Shown here: positions 9,108 to 18,484 of the stretch, one piece after another
How positions within the stretch are numbered: position 1 is the stretch's first letter
Layout: the number at the start of each line of letters is the position of its first letter
Assembly: GCF_900106855.1 (NCBI RefSeq)
Contig: NZ_FNWI01000004.1
Span: 1,612,001 to 1,676,000, forward strand
From: Varibaculum massiliense
GTDB lineage: Bacteria; Actinomycetota; Actinomycetes; Actinomycetales; Actinomycetaceae
Length of the DNA: 64,000 bases
Direction of reading: 5' to 3'
Notes under the pieces: model-generated
Seen by the model: only the letters and a program-made list of their open reading frames with translations
The model's database searches: none
Told to the model about the DNA's origin: nothing
Program-made: the position numbers and the translations under genes

Positions 9108-10873
9108 ACTGGTTAACTGACCAGTTTGCAAAACTGGAAATGGGAAAGATATCCGCGGTGAAACTTAAGCTAGCTGCGTCCTCCGCAACAATAGATTCTC
9201 TCTATAGAGCCGGAAACAGGAGGCTTTTTAAGCAAGTTTTGCTGGGAACGCTGGGTTTAGTCTCCGCCTTTATGATGGTGGCTTGTGCGGCGCTACCCGA
9301 TTCCGGGCCGGTTCATAAAGGGGAGGTAAACATTGATTCTCGTAACCCCTTATCTCAGCTAGCCAGCGGACCGGTGGATGGGTCTAGTCCCGAAAAATTA
9401 CTGGCGGATTTTCAGCAGGCATGTGCTGCTGGTACTTACGATGACTATGGGATTGCCCGCCAATTTCTAACTTCCTCACAGCGGCGGCGCTGGAAGCCAC
9501 AAGAACAAGTCACCGTGCTCAACCCCAAGACGGAATTGAAGATAGATTTTGACTCGGAAACAAATGGGGCTACCGGTACTGGCCAGCCCAGTTTACGCCT
9601 TAACCAGGCGGGAATCAGTGAAAAATTCCGCACAGAAGAAAGCATTAGATATTCCTTAGCCAAGGAAAACGGGCAGTGGCGGATTAAGTCCCTTCCCGAT
9701 GGGGTAGTGCTTACCAGCTCGGCTTTTAAAAATGCTTTTGCAAAACGCAATGTTTACTACTGGTCTAGTGATCATCGCTTCTTGGTTCCTGATCCCCGGT
9801 GGGTTCCCCGAAAAAATGGTGCTCAGCATCTTCTACAATCTCTGTTTACCGGACCAAGTGATGATCTTGCCCCGGCGGTTAGCGCTCCGGTGACGATGAA
9901 GAAAATTCCTTCTAACCTAGTGGTTTTGCAAAGTAAAAAGGCGACAGTTGAGCTGCCGGACACTATCCATTTACGTTCTCAGCAGGAAGTAGATCAACTT
10001 TATCAACAGCTTAGAGCAACCCTATTGGATGTTTCCGGTATTGACGAGGTGGCTCTTTCGCAAGATGGTTCTGCCTTGGAAGTTTCCAGTGAGCAGCCGG
10101 CGGCTTCCCCGAAACCCATTATGTTGGGGGTAAAAAATGGCCAGGTAGTTGAGGAATCATCTTCTCGCAGCGGATTATTTACCTCGCAAATAAATCCGGA
10201 TGAGGTTATCACCTGGCCGACCCCCAGCAGTCCTGCTACCGATTTTCACGTAGCAATTCGAGGCGGAAATGAACTGGTGCGTCTGCAGCGAGGGAAAGCG
10301 CCGGTGCTGCTTTACCGTGGAAAGAATTTGCGTGCCCCACAGATAGATGCCTGGGGATGGGCTTTTACCGGCGACTCAACTCAAGAAGGTTCTTTGATAG
10401 CAGTTAATGCCCGAGGCACGGCTGTGGACGTGAAACTACCCACTGATTCCAAATGGAAAATCCCATTTTTTGCTTTGAGTTCCCCCGGCGTGCGTGGCCT
10501 GGTGGTGTGGCAGGTAGGTTACAGTTTCCAAGCACAATTGGTGACGATAGTGCGCGGGGAAGATGGGACTCCTCTGCAGATTATTCCGGCTCAAGACAAG
10601 ACCGAGGCTATGCGGGATGTTATTTCGGCAGCGTGGATAAATTCGGGGCAGGTGGCGGTCTTACAAGGTGGTGCCTCCCCAAAGGTGCAGCTTTTGGGGA
10701 TTAATTCCCCTGATGAATCTTTTGAAGCCCCCGTAAACGCCCAATACCTGGTGCCAAATCCTCCCGATGGCAATGTAGAAGTAGTTAGTGATCGCGGTTC
10801 GCGTTTGGGACATATCGAACAGTCTTGGCGGGTCGTGGGATCTGATATTTTCTATCCAGCTTATTCTTCCTGA
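9104..10873 (+). CDS. lpqB: Lipoprotein LpqB
   Basis: This protein of up to 589 residues has a lipobox ending MMVAC, with the lipidated Cys at residue 61 followed by AALPDSGPV, a start typical of mature LpqB. A GerMN-like region and a C-terminal beta-propeller-like region are expected for the family. LpqB is an extracytoplasmic lipoprotein that interacts with MtrB and modulates MtrA signalling. The 40 residues before the hydrophobic signal core are unusually long, so a start downstream of the ATGA overlap at 9104 is possible. Confidence 0.9.
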   Translation: MNWLTDQFAKLEMGKISAVKLKLAASSATIDSLYRAGNRRLFKQVLLGTLGLVSAFMMVACAALPDSGPVHKGEVNIDSRNPLSQLASGPVDGSSPEKLLADFQQACAAGTYDDYGIARQFLTSSQRRRWKPQEQVTVLNPKTELKIDFDSETNGATGTGQPSLRLNQAGISEKFRTEESIRYSLAKENGQWRIKSLPDGVVLTSSAFKNAFAKRNVYYWSSDHRFLVPDPRWVPRKNGAQHLLQSLFTGPSDDLAPAVSAPVTMKKIPSNLVVLQSKKATVELPDTIHLRSQQEVDQLYQQLRATLLDVSGIDEVALSQDGSALEVSSEQPAASPKPIMLGVKNGQVVEESSSRSGLFTSQINPDEVITWPTPSSPATDFHVAIRGGNELVRLQRGKAPVLLYRGKNLRAPQIDAWGWAFTGDSTQEGSLIAVNARGTAVDVKLPTDSKWKIPFFALSSPGVRGLVVWQVGYSFQAQLVTIVRGEDGTPLQIIPAQDKTEAMRDVISAAWINSGQVAVLQGGASPKVQLLGINSPDESFEAPVNAQYLVPNPPDGNVEVVSDRGSRLGHIEQSWRVVGSDIFYPAYSS

Positions 10874-11000
10874 TAGTTAGATATTTATTGCCCTGCAGAA
10901 CTCCCTGGTGGCAGGTTTTCCCCAGGGTGCCTCACGAAGGTTTTCCCGCTGCAATTATTTTTGAGGTCGAGGTGGGGTTTTTCTCGGGAAACATTGAGCT

Positions 11001-11744
11001 ATGGGTGCCCACGCTTTATCTTCCAGTTCCTCCGGCTTCTGGGATTGGGTTAGCGCCTCAGCTGCTAAATCGTTCCGCGACTTTTCTCGTCTGTTATTTC
11101 CGGAAACCTGCCCCGGTTGCGGGCAGCTCGACACGATGCTCTGCGACCGCTGTCGCGGTATATTTTTACATCCTCCCACCAGCGTTAATTCCGCTATTTC
11201 GGTGGGAGTGAAGCAGGTGTGGACACTGAGTCTGTACCAGGGGCGGGCGCGCGGAGTAGTGTTGGCGATGAAACATTCACGATCCTCCTATTATCAGCAA
11301 CTTCCCTTCTTTATCGGTGCGGTCTCTGGCAGAGGTCTCGCTGTTTATTCTTCTCGTCCGTTACTGGTTTGTCCCGCGCCCTCTCCCTTTCGGTTGGGCA
11401 AAACTCCGATATCTTCCACCGCCGGTAGGCTAGCTGCCGGGATTACGGCGGGATTGAATTCTCAGGGGGTAAAGGCGCGCCTTTCGGGCTTGTTGCAGCT
11501 AGAACCGGGAGCTAAGAAACAGGCGGGACGTAGTTTCCAGGAACGGTTACGAGGCCGCGCCGGCAGTATGCAGCTAGGGGCAGTGGCAGACTTGGACTTT
11601 AGTGGGGAAGTGCTGTTAGTCGATGATGTTATCACTACTGGCGCCACTATCCGGGAGGCAGTTCGGGTAATAAATGAGGCACAGGCAGAGGTAAAGGGGG
11701 TGTTCTCGCTTAGCGTAGCCGAACGCAACCTCAAAAGGGGGTAA
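11001..11744 (+). CDS. comF: ComF-family phosphoribosyltransferase-like protein
   Basis: This is a 247-residue protein. An N-terminal zinc knuckle is formed by two pairs, CPGC and CDRC. The C-terminal phosphoribosyltransferase fold carries the PRPP-binding motif LLVDDVITTGAT. ComF/GntX proteins take part in uptake of single-stranded DNA in competent bacteria, but most actinobacterial copies are uncharacterised. No strong ribosome site precedes the ATG, so the start is moderately certain. It lies between lpqB and hpf, a common actinobacterial order. Confidence 0.85.
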   Translation: MGAHALSSSSSGFWDWVSASAAKSFRDFSRLLFPETCPGCGQLDTMLCDRCRGIFLHPPTSVNSAISVGVKQVWTLSLYQGRARGVVLAMKHSRSSYYQQLPFFIGAVSGRGLAVYSSRPLLVCPAPSPFRLGKTPISSTAGRLAAGITAGLNSQGVKARLSGLLQLEPGAKKQAGRSFQERLRGRAGSMQLGAVADLDFSGEVLLVDDVITTGATIREAVRVINEAQAEVKGVFSLSVAERNLKRG

Positions 11745-11893
11745 TGGTGGGACTTTTTGGGGTAAAATTTTGTTACTTGAAAAGCCCAAAGGTGGGCGAG
11801 AGGGGGTGGTAGCTGCAATCACCGCGACCGGAATGAGCCGGTACGCATCAATCTGGGATCTTTGATCCCCCTACCGTGCCCTGGAGGACACTA

Positions 11894-12562
11894 ATGGAAA
11901 TTATCGTTGAAGCACGAAACGCCGAAATCCACCCCAATTTCCGCCAATATGCCGAGGAAAAAGTCGCTAAGGTTGAACAGTTTTATCCGCGTGTTCAGCG
12001 GGTAAATGTGGAGCTGACTCACGAACCCAATCAGCGGCAAGCAGACACCTCCGAGAAAGTGGAACTGACAGTTTTCGGTAAGGGACCGATTATTCGCGCG
12101 GAGGCCAGTTCCTCTGACCGTTACGCCTCGGTAGATATTGCTTGTGGCAAGCTTTATGAGAGACTGCGGCGCGCCCGGGATCGAGCCAAGGATCACCGCC
12201 GGCACCGTGATGCACACCGCCACGAGGAGCCCTTAAAAATCGAGGAACTTAATTTGAGGGACGCTGCCAAGGCAGTTACTCCCGAAGATGACGATTATTC
12301 TCCCGATATTCCCCGGGAACGACAAATTGGGGTAGCTGATGAAAGCCAGCTGGGTGACTCCCCAGTAATTGTGCGGCAAAAATTGCACGAGGCATCGGTG
12401 ATGACCGTTAGCGAGGCGCTTTATCAGATGGAACTGGTGGGGCATCCGTTCTTCGTGTTTATCGATTCTGAAACCATGCAACCTTGCGCGGTGTATCACC
12501 GTCGCGGCTGGACCTACGGAGTGATTCGCCTGGATGCCACGGCAACTCCCCGGGAAAGCTAA
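11894..12562 (+). CDS. hpf: Ribosome hibernation promoting factor, long form
   Basis: This 222-residue protein has an N-terminal S30AE/YfiA domain (about residues 1-105), a charged linker, and a C-terminal dimerisation domain with VMTVSEALYQMELVGHPFFVF. The length marks it as long HPF, which dimerises 70S ribosomes into inactive 100S particles in stationary phase. The ATG at 11894 is preceded by GGAGG at 11883-11887. A hairpin terminator follows. Confidence 0.92.
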   Translation: MEIIVEARNAEIHPNFRQYAEEKVAKVEQFYPRVQRVNVELTHEPNQRQADTSEKVELTVFGKGPIIRAEASSSDRYASVDIACGKLYERLRRARDRAKDHRRHRDAHRHEEPLKIEELNLRDAAKAVTPEDDDYSPDIPRERQIGVADESQLGDSPVIVRQKLHEASVMTVSEALYQMELVGHPFFVFIDSETMQPCAVYHRRGWTYGVIRLDATATPRES

Positions 12563-12598
12563 AACCAAAAAAGGGGTTAATACCTGAAAAACTGAGGA

Positions 12599-12630
12599 GG
12601 GGAGCCGCTGACGAAAGTCAGCGGCTCCCC
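12599..12630. terminator. Bidirectional hairpin between hpf and the ThrE-type gene
   Basis: A perfect 13-bp inverted repeat, GGGGAGCCGCTGA with TCAGCGGCTCCCC, flanks a 6-base loop (CGAAAG). It lies between two convergent genes, so it probably serves both. Confidence 0.85.
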
Positions 12631-12636
12631 TGTTTG

Positions 12637-14079
12637 TTATCGCATTTGGAAGTCGTGGCTGTCATCGTTCCAGCCGGTTTTTTCTAGCATTCGAGGCTGG
12701 GCGGTGTCGCGGTCAATCCGCCAGCCGGGATCAGTGAGCATCCGAGAAATTGCCAAACCTACTCCGATAGAGAGAATCACAAAGAAGACTTGTACTAAAG
12801 CGGCAGTGGCTTGGGGAATGTCACCGTTCGAAAGGTGGGTAATCGCCGCATAGAGGGGAACTCCCGGGATCATGATGACCACTGCAGGCACTGTCAGTGA
12901 AGTGCGCGAGAAACGGAAACCGCTGATCCGGGAAATAAAATGTGCCACTATCCCGATAGTAACTGCGGCCAGTCCCACTGCCGCTTGCGGTAACATGCCT
13001 TGGGCTACCAGAAACAGGCGCCCTACATTGGCGCAACCGGCAACTAAGGCAGCGCACAGCGCCACTTGCGGGCGAATGGAAAACAGTACTGCGAAACCGA
13101 AGGAAGCGACCAGTGAACACGTAAATTGCAGCAGGTAGAGAGCTATTCCGCTGACTGGGAAAGCAGTGGGCGGGTCAATATGCCACTGAAATAAAGTGGC
13201 GATTATCCACACCGAGATTCCTGCCGATATAACCAGCATTAACACGTAGGTCATGCGGGACATTCCCGCTAAGAAATCCATTCTTACCAGGTCTAATATT
13301 GCCGTTACCAGCGGGAATCCTGGTACTAAGAACAATACTGCTGAAATGATTCCCTGGGGGTGACCGACCGTGAGTAATCCCGTGAACAACAGGGCTTGGG
13401 TTATTCCCATATAGAGTAGGGAAGCTAGTAAGCCACAAAGCATCCATACCCCAAAATGGTTGGCTTTGCGCTTTAACAGCGAGCGACGCAGAATCTGTCC
13501 GCACAGCGCCGCGATTCCTACTACGCTGCATTCGACCAACCCGCCCCGGTTTAAAAAGCAGAATCCTGCACAGGCTACTCCGGAGGACAGGCAGTTGATT
13601 ACTGCCGGATAGGGTGGTTTACGGGAAATAATTTCATCGAGGCTGCGTTCGGCGTCTTCGACCAGTAAACCGGGCTTTAGAGAGCGTACAAAAAGCCGTA
13701 GGTCATCTAGGCGTGCAGCATTAGTGCCGAAAGCGCGTTGCTCATGAGATTCAGTTCGGAAAGTTCCGTGCGCATAAACCGAGGTAACTATTTCGGAAAA
13801 AGTAACTTGCGAGTGTTGGGCTTCAATCCCGATGGCATTGGCTAACCTCGCCATGGAAAATTTCACCAGGTAAGCGCTGGCTCCTGCCGCCAGCAGGGTG
13901 CGTCCCAGGCGAGTTACCACCCCAGATTGCGCCGCTAGGCGGTCGCGTAGCACGCGCAGTTCTTCATGTTCGCTGCCGTGCGGGTTAAGGACGTCCCCTT
14001 TGGAGTCGCCTAAAGCATCTTCTGAGGGCGAATCGTGTCTAGCAGCCTCGATGTTATTTTGGGTGGGTTCTTGCGTCAT
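12637..14079 (-). CDS. thrE: Threonine/serine exporter, ThrE type
   Basis: This is a 480-residue protein. Its N-terminal half matches the cytoplasmic-plus-membrane domain of ThrE (DUF1212-like), and the C-terminal half carries about five further membrane helices (DUF3815-like). The GxPLYAAI...L region near the end fits the family. Such proteins export threonine and serine driven by the proton gradient, as shown for Corynebacterium glutamicum ThrE. It is a single-gene unit bounded by hairpin terminators. Substrate specificity is inferred. Confidence 0.82.
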   Translation of the reverse strand: MTQEPTQNNIEAARHDSPSEDALGDSKGDVLNPHGSEHEELRVLRDRLAAQSGVVTRLGRTLLAAGASAYLVKFSMARLANAIGIEAQHSQVTFSEIVTSVYAHGTFRTESHEQRAFGTNAARLDDLRLFVRSLKPGLLVEDAERSLDEIISRKPPYPAVINCLSSGVACAGFCFLNRGGLVECSVVGIAALCGQILRRSLLKRKANHFGVWMLCGLLASLLYMGITQALLFTGLLTVGHPQGIISAVLFLVPGFPLVTAILDLVRMDFLAGMSRMTYVLMLVISAGISVWIIATLFQWHIDPPTAFPVSGIALYLLQFTCSLVASFGFAVLFSIRPQVALCAALVAGCANVGRLFLVAQGMLPQAAVGLAAVTIGIVAHFISRISGFRFSRTSLTVPAVVIMIPGVPLYAAITHLSNGDIPQATAALVQVFFVILSIGVGLAISRMLTDPGWRIDRDTAQPRMLEKTGWNDDSHDFQMR

Positions 14080-14146
14080 AAAATAATTATCTCCCTTGCG
14101 TCCACCGGCATCCAGGACGAAGGAAACAAACTAGGGGCGATAATTA

Positions 14147-14183
14147 TTACAATGCGCCAGTCCGGCGGACTGGCGCATTGTAA
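14147..14183 (-). terminator. Terminator of the AspT-type transporter gene
   Basis: A perfect 17-bp inverted repeat (14147-14163 with 14167-14183) has a 3-base loop. It lies 20 bases past the stop of the transporter gene and is followed on the minus strand by an AT-rich run. Confidence 0.85.
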
Positions 14184-14202
14184 AACTAAAGTATCGGGAG
14201 GC

Positions 14203-15801
14203 TTATAGACCACCAATTACTTGGGCGATTAGAATCTTTCCGACCATCGCTAACGGGTAGACCAGGGAATATCCCAAGGCCACGCGGGGATCGAAGTTAG
14301 TGCGGTTATTGGCATAGGCGAGGACGGCCGGCTGGGTTTGCGCCCCTGCCAGCAACCCAGACAGGCGGGTTCCACCCATCTTGAATCCATATCTCATCAC
14401 AAAATACAGTCCCAAACCAACGGAGAGAGTTACTGCCATTCCCACCAGTAAAATCCCGAGCCATGCCCCGGAAGTAAACGCTTTTTCGATCTGGCTACCA
14501 GCGTTGTATCCCGCCTGTGCCAAGAAGATGAGCAGCCCCAACTCTGAAAGTACCTGGCAAGCGGTGTAGGGCAGAGTCGTGGGGAAGGGGCCGATGCGAC
14601 CAACTTTTCCGAAGATTAGTCCTACTAGCAGGGTGCCGGCAGCTGAACCAATCGTGAAGTATTCCCCGGTAGGGGTGAGGATGGGGAACTCGCCAATCAA
14701 CAGGCCGAGCACCATGCCCACCCCTAAAGCCACGGGGTTAATTGAGGTCAGTCCGGTAGAGGAATCCCCAAAATACTTCGAAAGTTCCTTCAAGCTCTTG
14801 GTGGGGGCCACTACCCGCACCCGGTCACCCAGCTGTAACACCAGGTCGGGACGTCCTAGCATATCGGTATCGCCGCGGCGTACCCGAGAAACCGTAGCCT
14901 GGTAACGTTCCTCTAGTCCAAGTTCCCCCAGGGTGCGACCAGAAAGTTTGGGGTCAGAAATAGTGATCCGGCGGTAGTCCCAATCAGTGCGATCAGCGGA
15001 AAGGGAAATGGAGGAGCCGTGTCCCAGTTCGGAAACTACTTCTAGCACTAGGTTTTGGGGGCCAACCACGGTGACCAGGAAACCTTTACCCAGCTTAGTG
15101 TCGGCAGTGGGACGCACGATCGGTCCGTCCTCGGTCTTGCGAAGCCGGGAAAAACGGACGTTGCCGTCTACGTGGGCGCGAATATCGCGCACCGAGGGAA
15201 GGTCGTCGCGTTCCACCCGTACCGTGCGGGAAACCAGCGCTACCGGGCGATCTTTATCGTTTTTACCGTAGTTGAGTGCCAGGGTGGCTACGATTAGCAT
15301 CCCGAAAACCCCAAAAAGGTAGGAAATCGAATAGGCGACAGTTGCCGCCTGTTCATTACCCGCGGCCGCACCCGCTGCAGCTAGAGCAGGGGTGTTAGTA
15401 ATGGCGCCAGCGTAGGTGCCACCGATAGTGGCGGCATCCATTCCGGCAAGCTTGCCTAGTAGGTAGGCAACTACGCCCCCTCCGGCTAGGACTGCGAAGG
15501 TTGCTGCCATAATCCCTAGGGATTTCTTTAGGGAGGCAAAAAAGGAGTTTCCGGAGTTTATTCCGATGGCGAAGGCGAAGAGGGCGAGCCCCAGTTTTCC
15601 GAAAGCATGGGGGAAATTCGAAACCATATCAACGCCTGTGGAAGTACCCCAGGCGGAGATGCCAATCGCGAGGAAGAGTACGGCGGCTGCTCCCAGACCG
15701 ATTCCCTTAATGCGGAAATGCCCCAGGTACATGCCGATACCGATTAATCCGAAAAGTACGAGTACAGGTTGTTCTGCCAGATATTGGAAGACTGTCTGCA
15801 C
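14203..15801 (-). CDS. AspT/YidE/YbjL-family transporter
   Basis: This is a 532-residue membrane protein with the family layout: about five membrane helices, a central cytoplasmic region with TrkA-C (RCK-C)-like repeats (about residues 190-345), and about five more helices. Gly/Ala-rich duplicated motifs, such as GGTYAGAITNTPALAAA in the first half and GLLAGAQTQPAVLAYAN in the second, mark the two transport repeats. AspT exchanges aspartate for alanine, but many homologues have unknown substrates. It is a stand-alone gene divergent from the ilv leader. Confidence 0.85.
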   Translation of the reverse strand: MQTVFQYLAEQPVLVLFGLIGIGMYLGHFRIKGIGLGAAAVLFLAIGISAWGTSTGVDMVSNFPHAFGKLGLALFAFAIGINSGNSFFASLKKSLGIMAATFAVLAGGGVVAYLLGKLAGMDAATIGGTYAGAITNTPALAAAGAAAGNEQAATVAYSISYLFGVFGMLIVATLALNYGKNDKDRPVALVSRTVRVERDDLPSVRDIRAHVDGNVRFSRLRKTEDGPIVRPTADTKLGKGFLVTVVGPQNLVLEVVSELGHGSSISLSADRTDWDYRRITISDPKLSGRTLGELGLEERYQATVSRVRRGDTDMLGRPDLVLQLGDRVRVVAPTKSLKELSKYFGDSSTGLTSINPVALGVGMVLGLLIGEFPILTPTGEYFTIGSAAGTLLVGLIFGKVGRIGPFPTTLPYTACQVLSELGLLIFLAQAGYNAGSQIEKAFTSGAWLGILLVGMAVTLSVGLGLYFVMRYGFKMGGTRLSGLLAGAQTQPAVLAYANNRTNFDPRVALGYSLVYPLAMVGKILIAQVIGGL

Positions 15802-16016
15802 GGTGCCTCCTTAATAAGCCTTCAGACTAATTCCATGATGTCATACCACTTCTTGCCCATGTCAGACCAAAGTCCATTTAACGGTAAAAATGGCAAGGAG
15901 TTAGTCACCTTTGAGCTCCGACTCGGTTTCCCTAACTGAAACCAAACTAGAGCAAAATATCAATATTTGAGATAGGTCTGCCCGCAATGGCGCTGCCTTG
16001 TAGCGTGTAGCTTGTT
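15802..16016. other. Intergenic region between the transporter and the ilv leader
   Basis: This stretch of about 215 bases must carry the divergent promoters of the AspT-type gene and of the ilv operon. It is AT-rich, with a small palindrome AATATCAATATT near 15956-15967. I could not place a clear -35/-10 pair with normal spacing. Confidence 0.4.
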
Positions 16017-16085
16017 ATGACGAAACGAATTATTAGCCTAGTCGCCCTAGTACTGCTGGTACCAGGGAGGGCTAGACGCGTCTAA
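16017..16085 (+). CDS. ilv operon leader peptide (Ile/Leu/Val-rich)
   Basis: This is a 22-codon ORF, MTKRIISLVALVLLVPGRARRV. It contains two Ile, four Leu and four Val codons clustered at codons 5-15, just before a hairpin terminator and 95 bases upstream of ilvB. This is the layout of a classical branched-chain amino-acid attenuation leader, and the C. glutamicum ilvBNC operon is known to have one. Shortage of Ile, Leu or Val would stall the ribosome within the cluster. A convincing ribosome site is not obvious, so translation is inferred from codon content and position. Confidence 0.82.
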   Translation: MTKRIISLVALVLLVPGRARRV

Positions 16086-16137
16086 AATCGTTTCCAGACG
16101 TAGCAAGCCCTAGGTAACAGCACCTAGGGCTTTTTTA
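16045..16137 (+). promoter_or_regulatory. Transcription attenuator of the ilv operon
   Basis: The terminator is AAGCCCTAGGT (16105-16115), a 6-base loop, ACCTAGGGCTT (16122-16132) and a T run. A protector hairpin forms within the leader ORF between CCCTAGTAC (16045-16053) and GTACCAGGG (16059-16067) with one mismatch. AGGGCT (16068-16073) is exactly complementary to AGCCCT (16106-16111) inside the terminator and can form an antiterminator when a ribosome stalls on the Ile/Leu/Val codons. The mutually exclusive pairings fit ribosome-mediated attenuation. Confidence 0.82.
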
Positions 16138-16179
16138 TTTATAAAAATCGAGGAAACATCTACCAGAACGGGGATAACG

Positions 16180-17964
16180 ATGAGTAACAAGGAGCAATCA
16201 CCAGGCGAAGCTCCTCCTCCTAAAAGGATGAGCGGAGCTAAGGCCGTGGTCGCTACCCTGGAGCACCTGGGGGTGACCGATGTGTTTGGTTTACCCGGCG
16301 GGGCAATCATGCCGGTTTTCGACGCGCTCTATGACTCGCAGATTAACCAGATCATCGTGCGTCACGAACAAGCCGCGGGACATGCGGCGGAAGGTTACGC
16401 ACTGTCGAGCGGGAAAACCGGAGTAGCAATCGTGACTTCGGGGCCAGGGGCAACCAATTTGATGACCGCTTTGGCGGATGCCCATATGGATTCGGTGCCG
16501 TTGGTGGCGATCTCGGGGCAGGTGGCTGCCAGCGCGATTGGTACTGACGCTTTCCAGGAATCTGACGTGGTGGGAGTATCGATGCCGATTACCAAACATA
16601 ATTTTTTGGTAACCGAGCCGGAAGAGATTCCTGTTACTTTGGCTAAAGCCTTCCATTTGGCCTCTACTGGCCGCAAAGGACCGGTGCTGGTAGATATCGC
16701 GAAAAACGCCCAAGTCGGCGAACTTGATTTTTCTTGGCCGGTAACAGTGGATTTGCCCGGATATAAGGTGCCGCGCAAACCGCATACCAAGCAAATAAAA
16801 GCCGCTGCGAAGTTGATGGCGCAGGCAGAACGACCCGTCCTCTATGTAGGCGGGGGAGCGTTAGCTGCCGAGGCAACGGCAGAACTAAAGGAACTGGTAG
16901 AAATTACCGATTTTCCGGTGGTGCTTACCTTGACCGCACAAGGCGCGTTCCCGTCCTCGGATCCCCACTGCCTGGGAATGCCGGGAATGCACGGTTCGGT
17001 GCCGGCGGTAACCGCCTTGCAGCGCGCAGACGTGATGGTGGCGCTAGGGACGCGTTTCGATGACCGGGTAACTGGCCGTTTAGATGCTTTTGCTCCCGAT
17101 GCCAAAGTAATTCACGCTGATATTGACCCCGCCGAAATCTCGAAAAACCGGGTAGCGGACATACCGATCGTGGGAGATCTGCGGCAGACCCTACAGGGAC
17201 TACTGCCGAAAGTTAAAGAGGAAATGCAGCGTAACCCGCGGGACATTTCCGGTTGGAAACACCATTTGGATTACATCTGCGAGCGTTACCCGCTTGCCTA
17301 TGATGAACCAGATGACGGTCTCCTCCCCGCCCAATATGTGGTCAAACGGATCGGGGAAATGGTGGGTAAGGACGCCATTTATTGCACTGGCGTGGGACAG
17401 CATCAAATGTGGTCGCAGCAATTCTTGCCGCACGAAAACCCACGCGGCTTCCTCACTTCCGCTGGCCTAGGCACCATGGGGGTAGCAATTCCCGAGGCAA
17501 TCGGGGCGCAAGTTGCAAACCCCGGGGCACAAGTCTGGGCGATTGACGGGGATGGTTGTTTTCAGATGACCAATCAAGAGCTCGCGGTCGCCACCTTAGA
17601 GAATCTACCCATCAAAGTGGCGATTATTAACAACTCGGTACTGGGGATGGTGCATCAGTGGCAAGAACTGTTCTTTAACTCGCGTTTTTCGGGCACTCTC
17701 CTGCAAGACGGTGAAGGGGGCAAAGATATTCCCGACTTCGTGAAACTGGCGGAAGCCTATGGAGCGTTAGGGTTGCGGGCTCGCACTAAAGATCAGGTCG
17801 ACCAGGTAATTTCTCAGGCAATGGAAACCAATGATCGCCCGGTGGTGATTGATTTTCGAGTCTCTACCGATTCCCAAGTCTGGCCGATGGTGCCAGCCGG
17901 GGAATCAAATAGCAATGTTATCTATGCAGGCGGGCAGGGTCCGGTCTGGGAAAATGAGGAGTGA
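16180..17964 (+). CDS. ilvB: Acetolactate synthase large subunit
   Basis: This 594-residue thiamine-diphosphate enzyme makes acetolactate and acetohydroxybutyrate, the first common step of Val/Leu/Ile synthesis. Seen are the catalytic glutamate in RHEQAAGHAAEGYA, the central domain ending in AEISKNR and DIPIVGD, and the ThDP/Mg motif GDGCFQMTNQE ending in NN. The ATG at 16180 follows the attenuator. The gene is directly followed by the small subunit ilvN and then ilvC. Confidence 0.95.
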   Translation: MSNKEQSPGEAPPPKRMSGAKAVVATLEHLGVTDVFGLPGGAIMPVFDALYDSQINQIIVRHEQAAGHAAEGYALSSGKTGVAIVTSGPGATNLMTALADAHMDSVPLVAISGQVAASAIGTDAFQESDVVGVSMPITKHNFLVTEPEEIPVTLAKAFHLASTGRKGPVLVDIAKNAQVGELDFSWPVTVDLPGYKVPRKPHTKQIKAAAKLMAQAERPVLYVGGGALAAEATAELKELVEITDFPVVLTLTAQGAFPSSDPHCLGMPGMHGSVPAVTALQRADVMVALGTRFDDRVTGRLDAFAPDAKVIHADIDPAEISKNRVADIPIVGDLRQTLQGLLPKVKEEMQRNPRDISGWKHHLDYICERYPLAYDEPDDGLLPAQYVVKRIGEMVGKDAIYCTGVGQHQMWSQQFLPHENPRGFLTSAGLGTMGVAIPEAIGAQVANPGAQVWAIDGDGCFQMTNQELAVATLENLPIKVAIINNSVLGMVHQWQELFFNSRFSGTLLQDGEGGKDIPDFVKLAEAYGALGLRARTKDQVDQVISQAMETNDRPVVIDFRVSTDSQVWPMVPAGESNSNVIYAGGQGPVWENEE

Positions 17965-17969
17965 TCGTG

Positions 17970-18482
17970 ATGGATAATCGCCACACCCTTTCCATCTTGG
18001 TAGAAAACCAGCCCGGCGTGCTTGCGCGGGTAGCTGCCCTGTTCACTCGGCGAGCTTTCAACATTCATTCCCTAGCGGTCGGAGAAACCGAAGAACCATC
18101 GATTTCTCGGATAACCGTGCAGGTAGATGCAGAAGATTTACCTTTTGAGCAGGTAACTAAACAGTTAAATAAACTGGTAAACGTGTTGAAAGTGGTGGAG
18201 CTACATCCGCAGGACGCGGTCACCCGCAAGTTTGTGCTGTTTAAAGTGCAGGCGAATGCGCAAAACCGTTCCCAGGTGCTACAGATCGTGGATCTGTTCC
18301 GCGCTTCGGTAGTAGATGTTCACCGCGAATCCCTGGTTATCCAAGCTGCCGGGGTGCAATCCAAACTGGAGGCACTGATGGAGACGTTAGCGCCTTACGG
18401 TATCAACGAAATCGTGCAATCGGGTGCGGTCGCCATTGGCCGTGGCCCGCGTTCAATCACAGATCAACTAAAGGAGAAGTAA
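17970..18482 (+). CDS. ilvN: Acetolactate synthase small (regulatory) subunit
   Basis: This protein of about 170 residues has an N-terminal ACT domain ([17 protein letters not shown] ... FNIHSLAVG) and the ALS small-subunit C-terminal domain. It binds valine and other branched-chain amino acids and activates and feedback-controls IlvB. GAGGAG at 17956-17961 lies 8 bases before the ATG at 17970; an in-frame GTG at 17967 is also possible. ilvC begins 3 bases after the stop. Confidence 0.94.
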   Translation: MDNRHTLSILVENQPGVLARVAALFTRRAFNIHSLAVGETEEPSISRITVQVDAEDLPFEQVTKQLNKLVNVLKVVELHPQDAVTRKFVLFKVQANAQNRSQVLQIVDLFRASVVDVHRESLVIQAAGVQSKLEALMETLAPYGINEIVQSGAVAIGRGPRSITDQLKEK

Positions 18483-18484
18483 CA

